Below, piece after piece: positions 1 to 8,362 of a stretch of DNA of 64,000 nt. Origin of the DNA: Chloroflexota bacterium (GTDB taxonomy: Bacteria > Chloroflexota > Chloroflexia > Chloroflexales > Roseiflexaceae); assembly GCA_018969485.1 (NCBI GenBank), contig JAGWYG010000006.1:17203-81202 (forward strand), given 5' to 3'. A program made the translations under genes and the position numbers. Each line of letters begins with the position of its first letter. The stretch's first letter is position 1. A model generated the notes under the pieces. That model was given only the letters and a program-made list of their open reading frames with translations. It was not told the origin of the DNA and ran no database searches.

Positions 1-2
1 AC

Positions 3-1265
3 TCATGCGACATCCTTGTTGTGCTGCGGTTCGGCGTCGGCGGGAATGCCGAACGACGGCGCGCGGTAGGTGTAGATCGTCAGCCCCGAGAGCACGAACG
101 CGATACAACTGGCAATGATCGCCGGCGTGAACCCGACCGCGTCCTGGGTCATTCCGCTGACTGCGGCGCTCGTCGCCCAGCCCAGCGACCACAGGATGCT
201 CGTGACGCTCATCATCGCGCCACGCTGCTGCGATGGGGTCATCTGCATCACCAGGGCATCGTTGATCGGATAGCTGCTCGCCACGAAAAAGCCGCGCACC
301 AGGAACCCGATGAGCGCGAATGGCAAGGCCGGGATGATCATCAGCGCCATCGCGGGCGCCGCCAGCGTGCGCAACGACCATGCCGCACGCTTCAGGCCGA
401 GCCGGTGCGCCAGGGCGCCGCTGAAGGCTGCGCCGAGCCCCATCACCAGCGATGTGACGGCGAGGACCAGGCCGACTTGCGCATCGTCGAGGGCGAACTC
501 CTGGCGGAAGTACAGATTCTGGAATGGCAGCAGCGCACCGCCCGCGATGCCGAGCAGAAACGCTGGCAGCGCATAGCGCAGGATCAGCCACACCGGCAGC
601 TGATCGGTGGTGGCGCGGCGGCTGTGGACGCCCGGCTCGTCGCGCGAGCGCTGCGGCAGTCCGCGGGTGATCGGAATGATCGCGAGCACGCTCAGCGCCA
701 CGACCGACGTCAGCGCCAGCCGATATGCCTCGGTCGCCTGTGGGCCGACCATCAGCACTTCGCCGGCGAGCGCCGGCAGGATGCCGGCCACGGCGCTGCC
801 GAGCAAGCCGACGATCAGGCCGGCCGAGGCGTTGAACCCGAAGATCGCCGCCCGCCGATCGGCGCTGACCACCAGCGAGAGTAGCGGTACGGTTGCCGTG
901 ACCGTCATCATGTGGCAGGCGCCGACGACGAATTGTGCCGCCAGCATGATCGGCAGGGCCGGCACGGCGATCAACACCGCCCAGCCGGTGGTGTACAGGC
1001 TGGCGCCCAGCAGGATGGCGTTGCGCGGCCCGAGCCGGTCGATCGCCAGCCCGATCGGCAGGCCGGCGATCACGCCGGCGAGCCGCATCAGCGTCGCGAA
1101 GATGCCGACGGTGTCGTTGCCGTACCCCAGGCTCACCAGGTAAAAATTGAACAGCAGGTCGGCGATGCTGACGCCCAATCCCCAGAACCCACTATGGAGC
1201 AGAACGCGACGTGCCGGTGGTGGGATGCGGGCGGCGCTGTCGCGCAGCCGCTGCAGGACGAACAT
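3..1265 (-). CDS. MFS transporter, 12-TM
   Basis: A 420-residue integral membrane protein that looks like a secondary transporter of the major facilitator superfamily; its substrate cannot be told from sequence. The N-terminal half has regularly spaced hydrophobic segments, and a motif-A-like loop (GLAIDRLGPRN, about residues 77-87) follows the second one, as in MFS proteins. A central hydrophilic loop (about residues 205-225) splits it into two six-helix halves. The ATG at 1265 has a good GAGGAAGG ribosome site. The gene lies 15 bases behind the glycosyltransferase gene on the same strand, so the two are probably co-transcribed. The ORF is complete and ends just inside the window. Confidence 0.85.
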   Translation of the reverse strand: MFVLQRLRDSAARIPPPARRVLLHSGFWGLGVSIADLLFNFYLVSLGYGNDTVGIFATLMRLAGVIAGLPIGLAIDRLGPRNAILLGASLYTTGWAVLIAVPALPIMLAAQFVVGACHMMTVTATVPLLSLVVSADRRAAIFGFNASAGLIVGLLGSAVAGILPALAGEVLMVGPQATEAYRLALTSVVALSVLAIIPITRGLPQRSRDEPGVHSRRATTDQLPVWLILRYALPAFLLGIAGGALLPFQNLYFRQEFALDDAQVGLVLAVTSLVMGLGAAFSGALAHRLGLKRAAWSLRTLAAPAMALMIIPALPFALIGFLVRGFFVASSYPINDALVMQMTPSQQRGAMMSVTSILWSLGWATSAAVSGMTQDAVGFTPAIIASCIAFVLSGLTIYTYRAPSFGIPADAEPQHNKDVA

Positions 1266-1280
1266 GGCGTGTAGCCTTCC

Positions 1281-2387
1281 TCAGTGTGCGGCAACCTGTC
1301 GCAGGATGGTCAGGGTGTGCTGTGCACAGCGCTCCCAGCTGAATGTCGCGGCGCGTTGCCGCCCGGCGACGCTCAGGCGCTGGCGCAGCGCGGTGTCGTG
1401 GCTGATCTGGCTGAGCCCTGCGGCAATCGCGGCGACATCGCCGGGATCGATCAGGAGCGCGGCGTCACCGGCGACTTCGGGGAGCGCCGATGTGTTGGCG
1501 GTGAGCACCGGCGTTCCGGCGGCCATTGCCTCGAGAACCGGCATGCCGAATCCCTCGTAGAGCGATGGAAAGACGAACGCTGTTGCGCCGGCATACAGCG
1601 CCGGCAGGTCGCGATCGTCGAGGTAGCCGGTGAAGCGCACGCGCCCGGCGATGCCGAGCGCGGCGGCGCGGCGCTCGATCGGCTCGGCCAGCCAGCCACG
1701 ACGCCCGGCGATGACCAGCCGCGGCGCGTCGGGGGCTGCGGCGAGCGCATCGATCAGGCGCAGGAGATTCTTGCGCGGCTGGACGGTGCCGATGCACAGC
1801 AGGTAGGGTGCTGTGCCGAGCAGCGCGGTGATGCGGCCGCGCGCGGCTGCGTCGGGGGGCTGGGCGAAGCGCGGCGCGACACCGTGATGCACCACGCTGA
1901 TCCGTGCCGGATCGACGCGCAGGTGTCGGATCAACGCATCGCGCGTGGCGGCCGAGATGGCGATCACATGCTGGGCGACGCGTACGCTCCAGCGTGTGCT
2001 GAGCGACAGGGCGATCCGCTGCGCTCGGGTGTGGTGCTCGGGGAACGCCAGATACCCCAGATCGTGGATGGTCACGACGCCACGGGTGCGCCGCGCCAGC
2101 GGCAACGCCAGCGGCAGCACGTGCGCGGGCACGAACAGCACCTCGGGTGGTGCGCGCAGAATCTCCGCCGAGAGCCGCACGTGGGTCCACAGCCGTCGCG
2201 CCGGCATCACGCGCAGCGCGAAGTTGCCGCCGAGCGGCGGCAGGCTCGCCGGCATGGCTCCGGCGTAGAGCCGGAAGGCATGGTGGGCCTCGATGCGCGC
2301 GATGGCGGCCAGCAGTTCGTAGGTGTACTGCTCGGTGCCCGTGCGTGTGCTGGTTGCGAGGCGGCTGATGTCGATCCCGATGGGCAT
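1281..2387 (-). CDS. Glycosyltransferase family 4 (GT-B)
   Basis: A 368-residue GT-B glycosyltransferase of the GT4 type, which moves a sugar from a nucleotide sugar (commonly GDP-mannose or UDP-sugars) onto a lipid or polysaccharide acceptor on the cytoplasmic face. The C-terminal half has the family signature: GTVQPRKNLLRLIDAL (phosphate and nucleotide binding) and the E-x7-E motif in EGFGMPVLEAMAAGTPVL. The open frame runs 51 codons further upstream, but that stretch is Arg-rich and low complexity. The ATG at 2387 (MPIGIDISR) begins the typical first beta strand and is preferred, although its ribosome site is weak. It probably leads an operon with the MFS gene at 3-1265. Acceptor and sugar are unknown. 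Confidence 0.87.
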   Translation of the reverse strand: MPIGIDISRLATSTRTGTEQYTYELLAAIARIEAHHAFRLYAGAMPASLPPLGGNFALRVMPARRLWTHVRLSAEILRAPPEVLFVPAHVLPLALPLARRTRGVVTIHDLGYLAFPEHHTRAQRIALSLSTRWSVRVAQHVIAISAATRDALIRHLRVDPARISVVHHGVAPRFAQPPDAAARGRITALLGTAPYLLCIGTVQPRKNLLRLIDALAAAPDAPRLVIAGRRGWLAEPIERRAAALGIAGRVRFTGYLDDRDLPALYAGATAFVFPSLYEGFGMPVLEAMAAGTPVLTANTSALPEVAGDAALLIDPGDVAAIAAGLSQISHDTALRQRLSVAGRQRAATFSWERCAQHTLTILRQVAAH

Positions 2388-2436
2388 GTCGCTGCCGATG
2401 CTCCGCTGGCGGCCGGCGAACCACACCGGACGCTGA

Positions 2437-2445
2437 ATCATACCA
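2437..2445 (-). promoter_or_regulatory. Extended -10 promoter for the GT4-MFS operon
   Basis: On the minus strand the sequence reads TGGTATGAT, an extended -10 element about 50 bases upstream of the glycosyltransferase start. No clear -35 box is seen. It fits the TG[GC]TAnnnT pattern found before many genes in this window. Confidence 0.5.
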
Positions 2446-3213
2446 CGCCGCGCGCTGCCCGGAGTGCCGTCGTCGCGACGGCGGGGGCGGGCGCGGCGTC
2501 CCGCTGCACGGCGCTGGCGCCGGCGGGGCCATGACATCACCGGCCCGCCGCGCTGTGGCTCACGGCATGTTCATCCTCGCGCTCGGCACCATCGCCGGGC
2601 CATCGAGCGTCGCGACGCGCCTCCAGACCAATGGCGCGCACGCGCTGAGCATCATCACGGGCACACGCTGGCCAGCGCTGCGGCATGCCGCCGGGACAGC
2701 GACGCGCTGAGTGCCCCGCTGCCGTAGCACCCATACACTGATAATCCCGGCCCGGCATCGCCCCGTGGACTATCACCTGGTGCCAGGAGGTCGCAGCATA
2801 GCCGATCTCGCTGCGCGAGCGCAGGCCTCGGCGAGGCCGTGGCACACGTGTTCGTGCGATGGGGTGGGCTCCGTGGGCTGCGTGTGATCCGACAGCGCCA
2901 GCGGCGTACGATGGCTGTTGATGGTGGGCTGATTCGGCGGTCACCCGATCGCTACGTCGCACGAGCATGCTGTTCCCGGATGCCGAGGTTGACGCAGTCT
3001 CACGCGAAGCGGCACGTGCCCAGATGCGCGAGGTCCTCACGGCGCGTCGTCGTGCTGGCGCCGAGATCGTCCAGCCAACCATCGAGAGCGTCAGCGCCGC
3101 ACTTCAAACGGCATGGCCACGCCATGCCGGCTCCATTCCCGACGACGACGCATACCGCTCGATGCGTGCCGAAGGAGAGCGTCGGCGCCGTGAGCCTGAC
3201 GAGGATCCGAGGC
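2446..3213. other. Gene-free stretch, probably decayed DNA
   Basis: About 770 bases with no convincing gene. Open frames exist on both strands, but they are Arg/Ala-rich and have no recognisable motif or good ribosome site. A frame from 2967 (plus) that reads into the vapC relic could be the remains of its antitoxin gene; I cannot align it to a known antitoxin family. Confidence 0.5.
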
Positions 3214-3615
3214 GTGACGCTTCTCCTCGACGCCGACCACGTCAGCCTGGATCAGCGTGGCCGCCCGATCGTCCGCGCACGAGTTCAAGCTGCCGGATCT
3301 GCACAGGTCGCAGCAGGCATCATCACGGCTGAGGAGTCACTGTGTGGGTGAATCGCTGCGATCCGTGCTGCAGCCACGCCTGGGGCTCGTGCAGCTGCGT
3401 ATCGGCGGCTGAATACTTCACGGGGTTTGCTGTGGCCGATGCCACTGTCCAGGCGGAAGCGCTGGTGAGCGATCTGCGTACTCAAGATATCCGCATTGGA
3501 ACGCAGGATCTGCGCATTGCTGCAATGGCGGTGGTGCACGATGCTCGTGACCTGCAACGCACGAGTCGTTGCCCAGGCGCCTGGCCTGGTGATCGAGAAT
3601 TGGTCGGCTCTGTAG
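3214..3615 (+). pseudogene. vapC: Broken vapC-type PIN-domain toxin gene
   Basis: Three reading frames read in turn give a whole VapC-like PIN ribonuclease of about 134 codons. The GTG at 3214 gives VTLLLDADHVSL, the PIN start with its first acidic residue, and this frame runs to IITAEESLCG and a stop at 3349-3351. The same frame read past the stop gives IAAIRAAATPGARAAAYRRL, normal for the family. A frame change is then needed to reach DIRIGTQDLRIAAMAVVHDA, with the conserved second acidic cluster. A further change gives LVTCNARVVAQAPGLVIENWS, the usual C-terminus, ending at the TAG at 3613-3615. One nonsense change and two frameshifts therefore inactivate it. VapC toxins cleave RNA and pair with an upstream antitoxin gene. 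Here the upstream partner is not recognisable. Confidence 0.8.
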
Positions 3616-3769
3616 GCCGCTCGCAGGTGAACGCGAACGTATCGCCCTGGGAATACGCCGGCACGAAGCGTGCCTGCGCTCCCTCGATCCGCCCCCCGCC
3701 CGTATCGTTCATCCATCTCGTCCATCCCCGCGAAGCTGGGGCGCCGACTCGCTCCCGTTCGGCGGCAGG

Positions 3770-3885
3770 TTTGTCGGGCGAGGCAGAAGATACGGCCTTC
3801 TGATGCGGCAAGCGCACGTCCAGGCGCTGCGGGATGTCCGGCCAGGGCCCGGGCGTCAGGCGCCGCGGGTGGCCAGGCGCGCCGC
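3770..3885 (+). repeat. Dispersed repeat, copy A
   Basis: This stretch matches the reverse complement of 16606-16722 at roughly three quarters of positions. The best-kept block is GGCAAGCGCACGTCCAGG followed by TGTCCGGCCAGGG. Copy B lies inside the small inverted-repeat-bounded element at 16451-17034, so copy A is probably a remnant of another copy of that element. The remaining sequence from 3616 to 4110 shows no gene. Confidence 0.65.
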
Positions 3886-4110
3886 GTCATTCCAGCCCCC
3901 GAACGGCCGTGCGTGGCGGCGGCGCACAGATGCGGGCAGATTCGCAGACCGGGCCGGCCCGGCGATGTGAGCCGGGCGCGCCCCCGCGCAGGTCACGGCG
4001 GCGTGCCGTGACGGCCAGCCCCGCAGGAGCGCATGCCAGCGGGAATCCCGGCACGCCTGGCGCGCGCGCGGCGCCCGGCGCGATCGCCGCATCACCCCGA
4101 AGGCTGTTCG

Positions 4111-4119
4111 TGCTAGGAT
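4111..4119 (+). promoter_or_regulatory. Extended -10 promoter
   Basis: TGCTAGGAT, an extended -10 element, ends 25 bases before the ATG of the phosphoglycosyltransferase gene. No -35 box is evident. This would give a short leader that still holds the AAGGAGG ribosome site. Confidence 0.5.
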
Positions 4120-4144
4120 GCTGACGCGAGACAAGGAGGCCACC

Positions 4145-5143
4145 ATGACGCCGGTCCTGCTGATCTTCATCACCGCGCTGGTCGGTGCCATGCTCGGCAC
4201 GCCGCTGGCACGGCGCCTGGCATTACGCAGCGGCATGGTCGACGCGCCAGCCGCGCGCAAACTGCATGCTGCCCCCGTCCCGTTGCTCGGCGGGCTGGCA
4301 ATCTACGCCGCCTTCATCCTGGCGCTCATCGTGGCAGGAGATCGGGCGACCATCCGCGAAGCCATCGGCATCATCCTCGGTGCGACCATCGTCTCGCTGA
4401 CCGGGCTGGCCGACGATCGCTGGCAGCTCGGCGCTCCCGCCAAGCTGGCTGCACAGGTGGCTGCCGCTGCTGTCGCCATCGTCGCCGGAGTGCGTATCCA
4501 GCTGCTCGGCCAGCCGTGGCTCGATGCCGCGCTGGCGCTGTGCTGGTTCGTCGGCATCACCAACGCCCTCAATCTGCTCGACAACATGGATGGCCTCTCC
4601 GGCGGGGTGACGACCGTTGCAGCGGCGTTCTTTCTGCTGCTGGCGGCAATGAGCGGTCAGTACCTCGTCGGAGCGCTGGCCGCAGCGCTCATCGGCGCCT
4701 GCCTCGGATTCCTGCGCTACAACCTGAACCCGGCACGGATCTTCATGGGCGACGCCGGCGCGTTGTTCCTTGGCTTCGTGCTGGCCGCGCTCGCCATCAA
4801 GCTCAGGTTTCCGGCAAATACGCCGCAGGTGACCTGGCTGGTACCCGTCTGCGTTCTGGCGCTGCCGATCTTCGACACGACCCTGGTGACCATCTCGCGG
4901 CTGCGTCGTGGGCTCAATCCGCTCACCACACCGGGGCGCGATCATCTGTCGCATCGCCTGACGGCGCTCGGGCTCACGCGCCGCGAGGCGGTGCTGGTGT
5001 GCTATCTGCTGACCGGCATCGGTGGCATGGTCGGGGTATACATCGCCCAGGCGACGCTGGCCGACGCCTGGGCTGCGGTGGGGCTACTCGGTGCGGCGAT
5101 GCTCGCCGGCATCATCTGGCTCGAGCGGTCATCGGTGCCCTGA
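4145..5143 (+). CDS. Undecaprenyl-phosphate sugar-1-phosphate transferase (WecA/MraY superfamily)
   Basis: A 332-residue polytopic membrane enzyme of the polyprenyl-phosphate N-acetylhexosamine-1-phosphate transferase family (Pfam glycosyltransferase family 4). It starts lipid-linked glycan assembly by moving a sugar-phosphate from a UDP-sugar to undecaprenyl phosphate. The signature acidic motifs are present in order: [29 protein letters not shown], and the basic cytoplasmic loop [19 protein letters not shown]. About ten hydrophobic segments surround them. It resembles WecA/TagO more than MraY, because it lacks the MraY-type N-terminus and lies outside any peptidoglycan cluster. The ATG at 4145 has a perfect AAGGAGG site and is preferred over an ATG nine codons upstream. 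Together with the nearby GT4 gene it suggests surface polysaccharide work, though the two are on opposite strands. Confidence 0.9.
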   Translation: MTPVLLIFITALVGAMLGTPLARRLALRSGMVDAPAARKLHAAPVPLLGGLAIYAAFILALIVAGDRATIREAIGIILGATIVSLTGLADDRWQLGAPAKLAAQVAAAAVAIVAGVRIQLLGQPWLDAALALCWFVGITNALNLLDNMDGLSGGVTTVAAAFFLLLAAMSGQYLVGALAAALIGACLGFLRYNLNPARIFMGDAGALFLGFVLAALAIKLRFPANTPQVTWLVPVCVLALPIFDTTLVTISRLRRGLNPLTTPGRDHLSHRLTALGLTRREAVLVCYLLTGIGGMVGVYIAQATLADAWAAVGLLGAAMLAGIIWLERSSVP

Positions 5144-5178
5144 CCCCTCGCCACACAGCGCGCCGCCGGCATGCGCGA

Positions 5179-6858
5179 TCATCGGATCGTTCCGGCGATC
5201 TCGCGCGAGCTGCTCAGATACCAGCGCGACACCTCGGCAAACCGCCCCTCGCGACCATACTGCAGCGGCGTCGTCGGGATCACGGGCAGATCACCCGACG
5301 CCACCGCATCAAGCCCGCCGAGCTGATCGGTCGCCAGGTAGATGAACAACGGCTGGTACAGCGTGATGCTCGGCGTCAATTCGACCCAGCGCCGCTGGAA
5401 TGCGATGTAGGAGCTGACGCGGCGCTCGATGTCGGGCGTCCGCCGGGCCTCATCGAGCAGTTCATCGATCTGCTCGTCGACCAGGCCGGCATAATTCAGC
5501 CCGGCGTCGGCCTGGCTGCCGTGCCACAGCTCATAGACATCCGGATCAGCGCCGAGCCGCTGCCAGCCGTGGATTGCGGCGCTAAACCGGTGCTCGGCGA
5601 GCCGTGCCTGCAGCGACTCGCTATCGACCTGCTCGATCGTCACCGCCACGCCGACGGCACCCCATTGCCGCGCGATCTCCTGGGCCACCGCGACGCGCTC
5701 GGGCAGGCCATCGATCAGAATGGTGACCTGGAGCGGCGTACCGTCACGGGCGCGCATGCCGTCGGCGCCGGCCACGTACCCGAGCCCCGTGAGCGCCTCG
5801 GCCGCCGCTGCCGGGTCGGGGGCCGGCCACAGCGGCTCGGGCGTCGCCGCCCACCAGCCCGGCAGGATTGGCGTATCGAGGCGGACTGCCTGCCCCGACA
5901 GCGCCGCGGTGATCAGGGCGTCTTTGTCGAGCGCCAACGCCAGCGCCCGCCGCATGACCGGATCGGCAAACAGCGGCTCGCGAAGGTTGAACGTCAGCGT
6001 CGTATAGCTGTCGACTGGCGTCTTGCGCACGACGAAGCCGCGCGGCGGATTGATCTGCGCCAGGCTGCTGGTGCCGACGAACCCGGTACCCATCACCTCG
6101 CCCCGCGTGAGCGCCGTCAGAATGGTCTGATCGTTGGGCAGGTAGCGCAATTCGATGCTGTCGAGAAATGGCCGCCCGAGACGATATGACGGATTGGCGC
6201 TGAGGAGCGCGTGCTCGCTGGTGAGCTCCGTGAGGCGATACGGTCCGGTGCCGACCGGCGCCAGGCCGAAGGGGTGTGCAGCCCATTCCGCCGGCGGCAC
6301 CGCCGCCAGAATGTGGGCCGGCAGGATGGGAAACGTCGTAGCCCGCAGAAACGCGGCATACGGCGCCTCGAGCCGGCAGCGGACCTCGCGCTCGCCGACC
6401 TGCTCGACGACGACGCTGCGCCACACGGTCGCGATGCTCGGATCGCCGGCGAAGGCTGGCCCCTGCACGGCGCGCAGCGTGAACATGACATCATCGACCG
6501 TGACGGGCGTGCCATCGTGCCACGTGACGTCGGTGCGCAGCGTGAACGTGTAGACCGTCCCGCTCGCGTCGACTTCCCATGCCTGGGCCAGCGCCGGCGC
6601 GGGAAAACCATCGACGCCAGTGCGCGTCAGGCCGTCATAGATCAGCGACTGAATGTCGGCCGCGCCCGGATCGCGCAGCAGGTCGCGCACCAGCGGATTC
6701 AACTGCTGCGGCGGCGCGCTCGCCGCTTCGATGTACTCGCCGCCGGCGAGCGGCCGCGCGACGGATGCCAGCGTCACGGCCAGATAGCCCATCAATCCCA
6801 GGATGACGAGCGAGCTTGCGGCAGCGATGAGGAGTTGCCAGCGGATGCGTCGTGCCAT
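5179..6858 (-). CDS. ABC transporter substrate-binding protein, family 5 (peptide/nickel type)
   Basis: A 559-residue extracytoplasmic solute-binding protein of the SBP_bac_5 (DppA/OppA) family, which captures peptides, nickel chelates or sugars for an ABC importer. Residues 8-35 form one hydrophobic segment with a short basic lead and no lipobox Cys, so it is probably membrane-tethered. The mature part carries family marks: the DPGAADIQSLIYDGLTR region near the start, then FTLRTDVTWHDGTPVTVDDV, and a late EQVDSESLQARL-like segment. No permease or ATPase genes are nearby, so the rest of the importer must be elsewhere or this protein has a stand-alone role. It starts 6 bases after secG ends and is probably on the same transcript. 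Confidence 0.88.
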   Translation of the reverse strand: MARRIRWQLLIAAASSLVILGLMGYLAVTLASVARPLAGGEYIEAASAPPQQLNPLVRDLLRDPGAADIQSLIYDGLTRTGVDGFPAPALAQAWEVDASGTVYTFTLRTDVTWHDGTPVTVDDVMFTLRAVQGPAFAGDPSIATVWRSVVVEQVGEREVRCRLEAPYAAFLRATTFPILPAHILAAVPPAEWAAHPFGLAPVGTGPYRLTELTSEHALLSANPSYRLGRPFLDSIELRYLPNDQTILTALTRGEVMGTGFVGTSSLAQINPPRGFVVRKTPVDSYTTLTFNLREPLFADPVMRRALALALDKDALITAALSGQAVRLDTPILPGWWAATPEPLWPAPDPAAAAEALTGLGYVAGADGMRARDGTPLQVTILIDGLPERVAVAQEIARQWGAVGVAVTIEQVDSESLQARLAEHRFSAAIHGWQRLGADPDVYELWHGSQADAGLNYAGLVDEQIDELLDEARRTPDIERRVSSYIAFQRRWVELTPSITLYQPLFIYLATDQLGGLDAVASGDLPVIPTTPLQYGREGRFAEVSRWYLSSSREIAGTIR

Positions 6859-6864
6859 CGTCGG

Positions 6865-7140
6865 TCACGCAAATGCGATCAGCGGCAACACCGAGCCGGT
6901 GGGCTCTGCCGTGCCGAAGATTGGCAGGCTGGCGATGAGCGAGACGACGAGGAAGATGATGCCAAGCACGATCGTGGCCTGGTGGATCGTCTTCTCAAGG
7001 CCGCGCTTGGTGCGGTAGACCGAACTCGTGTCGCGTGACTGCATACCAGCGGTGCGGCCCTGGACGACGACCAGGAAGATGAGCACCGAGCTCAACAGAA
7101 TGAGCGCGATGAAGAGCGAGGTCTGGATGGCTGACTGCAC
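6865..7140 (-). CDS. secG: Preprotein translocase subunit SecG
   Basis: A 91-residue protein with the SecG layout: a first membrane helix (about residues 5-27, ending LVVVQGRT), a short hydrophilic loop with Gly, Arg and Ser, then a second helix (about 52-72, ATIVLGIIFLVVSLIASL). SecG sits in the SecYEG channel and assists protein export. The start is GTG at 7140, with GGAGG five bases upstream; the ATG at 7142 is out of frame. A clear promoter lies at 7180-7208. The downstream solute-binding protein gene is 6 bases away, an unusual partner. Confidence 0.88.
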   Translation of the reverse strand: MQSAIQTSLFIALILLSSVLIFLVVVQGRTAGMQSRDTSSVYRTKRGLEKTIHQATIVLGIIFLVVSLIASLPIFGTAEPTGSVLPLIAFA

Positions 7141-7179
7141 ATGCGCCTCCGCCGATCGTCAGAATCTGATGCTGGCGCA

Positions 7180-7208
7180 ATTATAGCATCGGAATCGAGT
7201 GGTCGCAA
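7180..7208 (-). promoter_or_regulatory. Sigma-70-type promoter of secG
   Basis: Minus strand: -35 TTGCGA (7208-7203), a 17-base spacer, and -10 TATAAT (7185-7180) preceded by TGC, which makes it also an extended -10. It lies about 40 bases before the secG GTG. Confidence 0.75.
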
Positions 7209-7361
7209 TGGACATGGCAGTGGCCCACGAACGCGGATCGACCACGACGTCGCGCTGCTGGCTGCTTCTTCCCGAGAGAGGCGAGGGGTGAGAGACGAGA
7301 GGCAATGGCAATATGTGACCTCACTTCCATCCCTTCGTGCGCCCCCGCTCTTGTCCCCCGC

Positions 7362-7480
7362 CTCCCGCCCCTTCGTGTCTTCGTGTCTTCGTGTGAGTCC
7401 GCGTCTTCGCGTGAGCCGGTCTCCCGCCCCTTCGTGTCTTCGTGCCTTCGTGTGAGTCCGTCTCCTCGTGCCCTCGTGAG
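7362..7480. repeat. Tandem pair of 59-base CTTCGTGT-rich units
   Basis: Two imperfect copies (from 7362 and from 7421) each begin CTCCCGCCCC, then run TTCGTGTCTTCGTG and continue with further CTTCGTG-type octamers. Together with the preceding simple sequence this fills much of the 350-base gap between secG and the gntR promoter. It has no coding sense and no spacer-repeat alternation, so it is not a CRISPR. Confidence 0.75.
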
Positions 7481-7494
7481 AACCCCGTGCCCGC

Positions 7495-7524
7495 TTGACA
7501 CCGGCTGCGGCGCATGCCTATAAT
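7495..7524 (+). promoter_or_regulatory. Consensus sigma-70 promoter of the gntR operon
   Basis: TTGACA (7495-7500), an 18-base spacer and TATAAT (7519-7524): both hexamers match the consensus exactly. A strong promoter like this normally needs tight repression, which the adjacent palindrome at 7528-7541 could supply. Confidence 0.85.
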
Positions 7525-7527
7525 TCG

Positions 7528-7541
7528 CTGGTCCGTACCAG
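7528..7541 (+). promoter_or_regulatory. Putative GntR operator
   Basis: CTGGTCCGTACCAG is an inverted repeat (CTGGT-N4-ACCAG) beginning three bases after the -10 box and covering the expected start site. GntR/HutC-type repressors, such as the aminosugar regulators DasR and NagR, bind TGGT-N4-ACCA sites. The next gene is such a repressor, so autoregulation by steric block is the likely meaning. Confidence 0.7.
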
Positions 7542-7563
7542 TGAACCGGGTGGTGTCATCACA

Positions 7564-8346
7564 ATGCTGGCAAACGCCCTGCAGCCGCTCGACCCACAGC
7601 ACATGCTACCGCTTCACGCGCAGCTCGCCGAGGTGCTGCGCGAGCAGTTGCGTGCAGGCATCTGGGCATCCGGAGCGTTGCTGCCATCCGAGCGGCATCT
7701 CGTCGAGCAGTACCACGTCAGCCGTGCGACAGTCCGGCAGGCGCTCGACGCGCTGGTGCGCGACGGACTGGTGCGGCGGGTGCAAGGGCGAGGCACAATC
7801 GTCGAGGCGCCACCATACGAGCAGGCGCTGCATGCGCCCTACAGCTTCTTCGCCCAGGTGGCACGGCTCGGGTTGCGGCTCGAAGACCAGCAGATCCAGC
7901 AGCGCGAGGTCGCAGCGAGCGACGCACAGGCGCGGGCGCTCGGCGTCGCGCCAGGCAGTGGATTGATTCACATCCAGCGCGTACGATCGCTCGACGGCAT
8001 ACCGTTCACGCTCGACAACTGCTACCTGGTCGCGCGGCTCTGCCCCGAGCTGCGGCACGCGCCCTTGCGCGGCTCGCTGTATCAATGGCTCAGCGAGGCG
8101 TGCGACCTGCCGATCGTGCGCTGCACCGACACGCTGGCCGCCACCATCGCCGACCGGGCGGTGGCGGCCTTTCTGGATGTCGCACCGGGCGCACCGCTGA
8201 TGCGCATCGACCGGATCGCCTACACGCGTGGCGATTTGCCGCTGCACCTGGCGGTGAACAGCGTCCGCGGCGATCGTTGCCGTTTCCGGGTTGCGCTGGC
8301 CGGGGCACCAGCGCATCTCGAAGTTGCCGGAGCACGTGAGCCGTGA
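7564..8346 (+). CDS. GntR-family repressor with UTRA effector domain
   Basis: A 260-residue regulator. Residues about 15-80 form a winged helix-turn-helix of the GntR type (LPSERHLVEQYHVSRATVRQ, then the wing VRRVQGRGTIV). Residues about 95-245 form a UTRA domain of the HutC subfamily, which binds a small metabolite, often a phosphosugar. The ATG at 7564 gives the standard N-terminus just before HMLPLHAQLAEVLREQ; the earlier in-frame ATG at 7495 would lie inside the promoter. It is the first gene of a plus-strand operon that ends at 13244, so it is most likely the local, substrate-released repressor. The effector is unknown; the SIS-domain gene downstream makes a phosphosugar plausible. Confidence 0.9.
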   Translation: MLANALQPLDPQHMLPLHAQLAEVLREQLRAGIWASGALLPSERHLVEQYHVSRATVRQALDALVRDGLVRRVQGRGTIVEAPPYEQALHAPYSFFAQVARLGLRLEDQQIQQREVAASDAQARALGVAPGSGLIHIQRVRSLDGIPFTLDNCYLVARLCPELRHAPLRGSLYQWLSEACDLPIVRCTDTLAATIADRAVAAFLDVAPGAPLMRIDRIAYTRGDLPLHLAVNSVRGDRCRFRVALAGAPAHLEVAGAREP

Positions 8347-8362
8347 AGGGAGGTACAACACG

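Noticed and set aside
2537..3082. 181-codon minus-strand frame in the decayed region
   Set aside because: No motif, poor composition and no ribosome site; it overlaps the region of the vapC relic on the other strand.
4516..6189. 557-codon open frame on the plus strand
   Set aside because: It lies out of frame over the phosphoglycosyltransferase and antisense to the solute-binding protein; composition is Arg/Ala-rich and no motif is present. It is a shadow typical of GC-rich DNA.
7362..7480. CRISPR array
   Set aside because: The repeats are simple octamers in tandem without unique spacers, and no cas genes are present.
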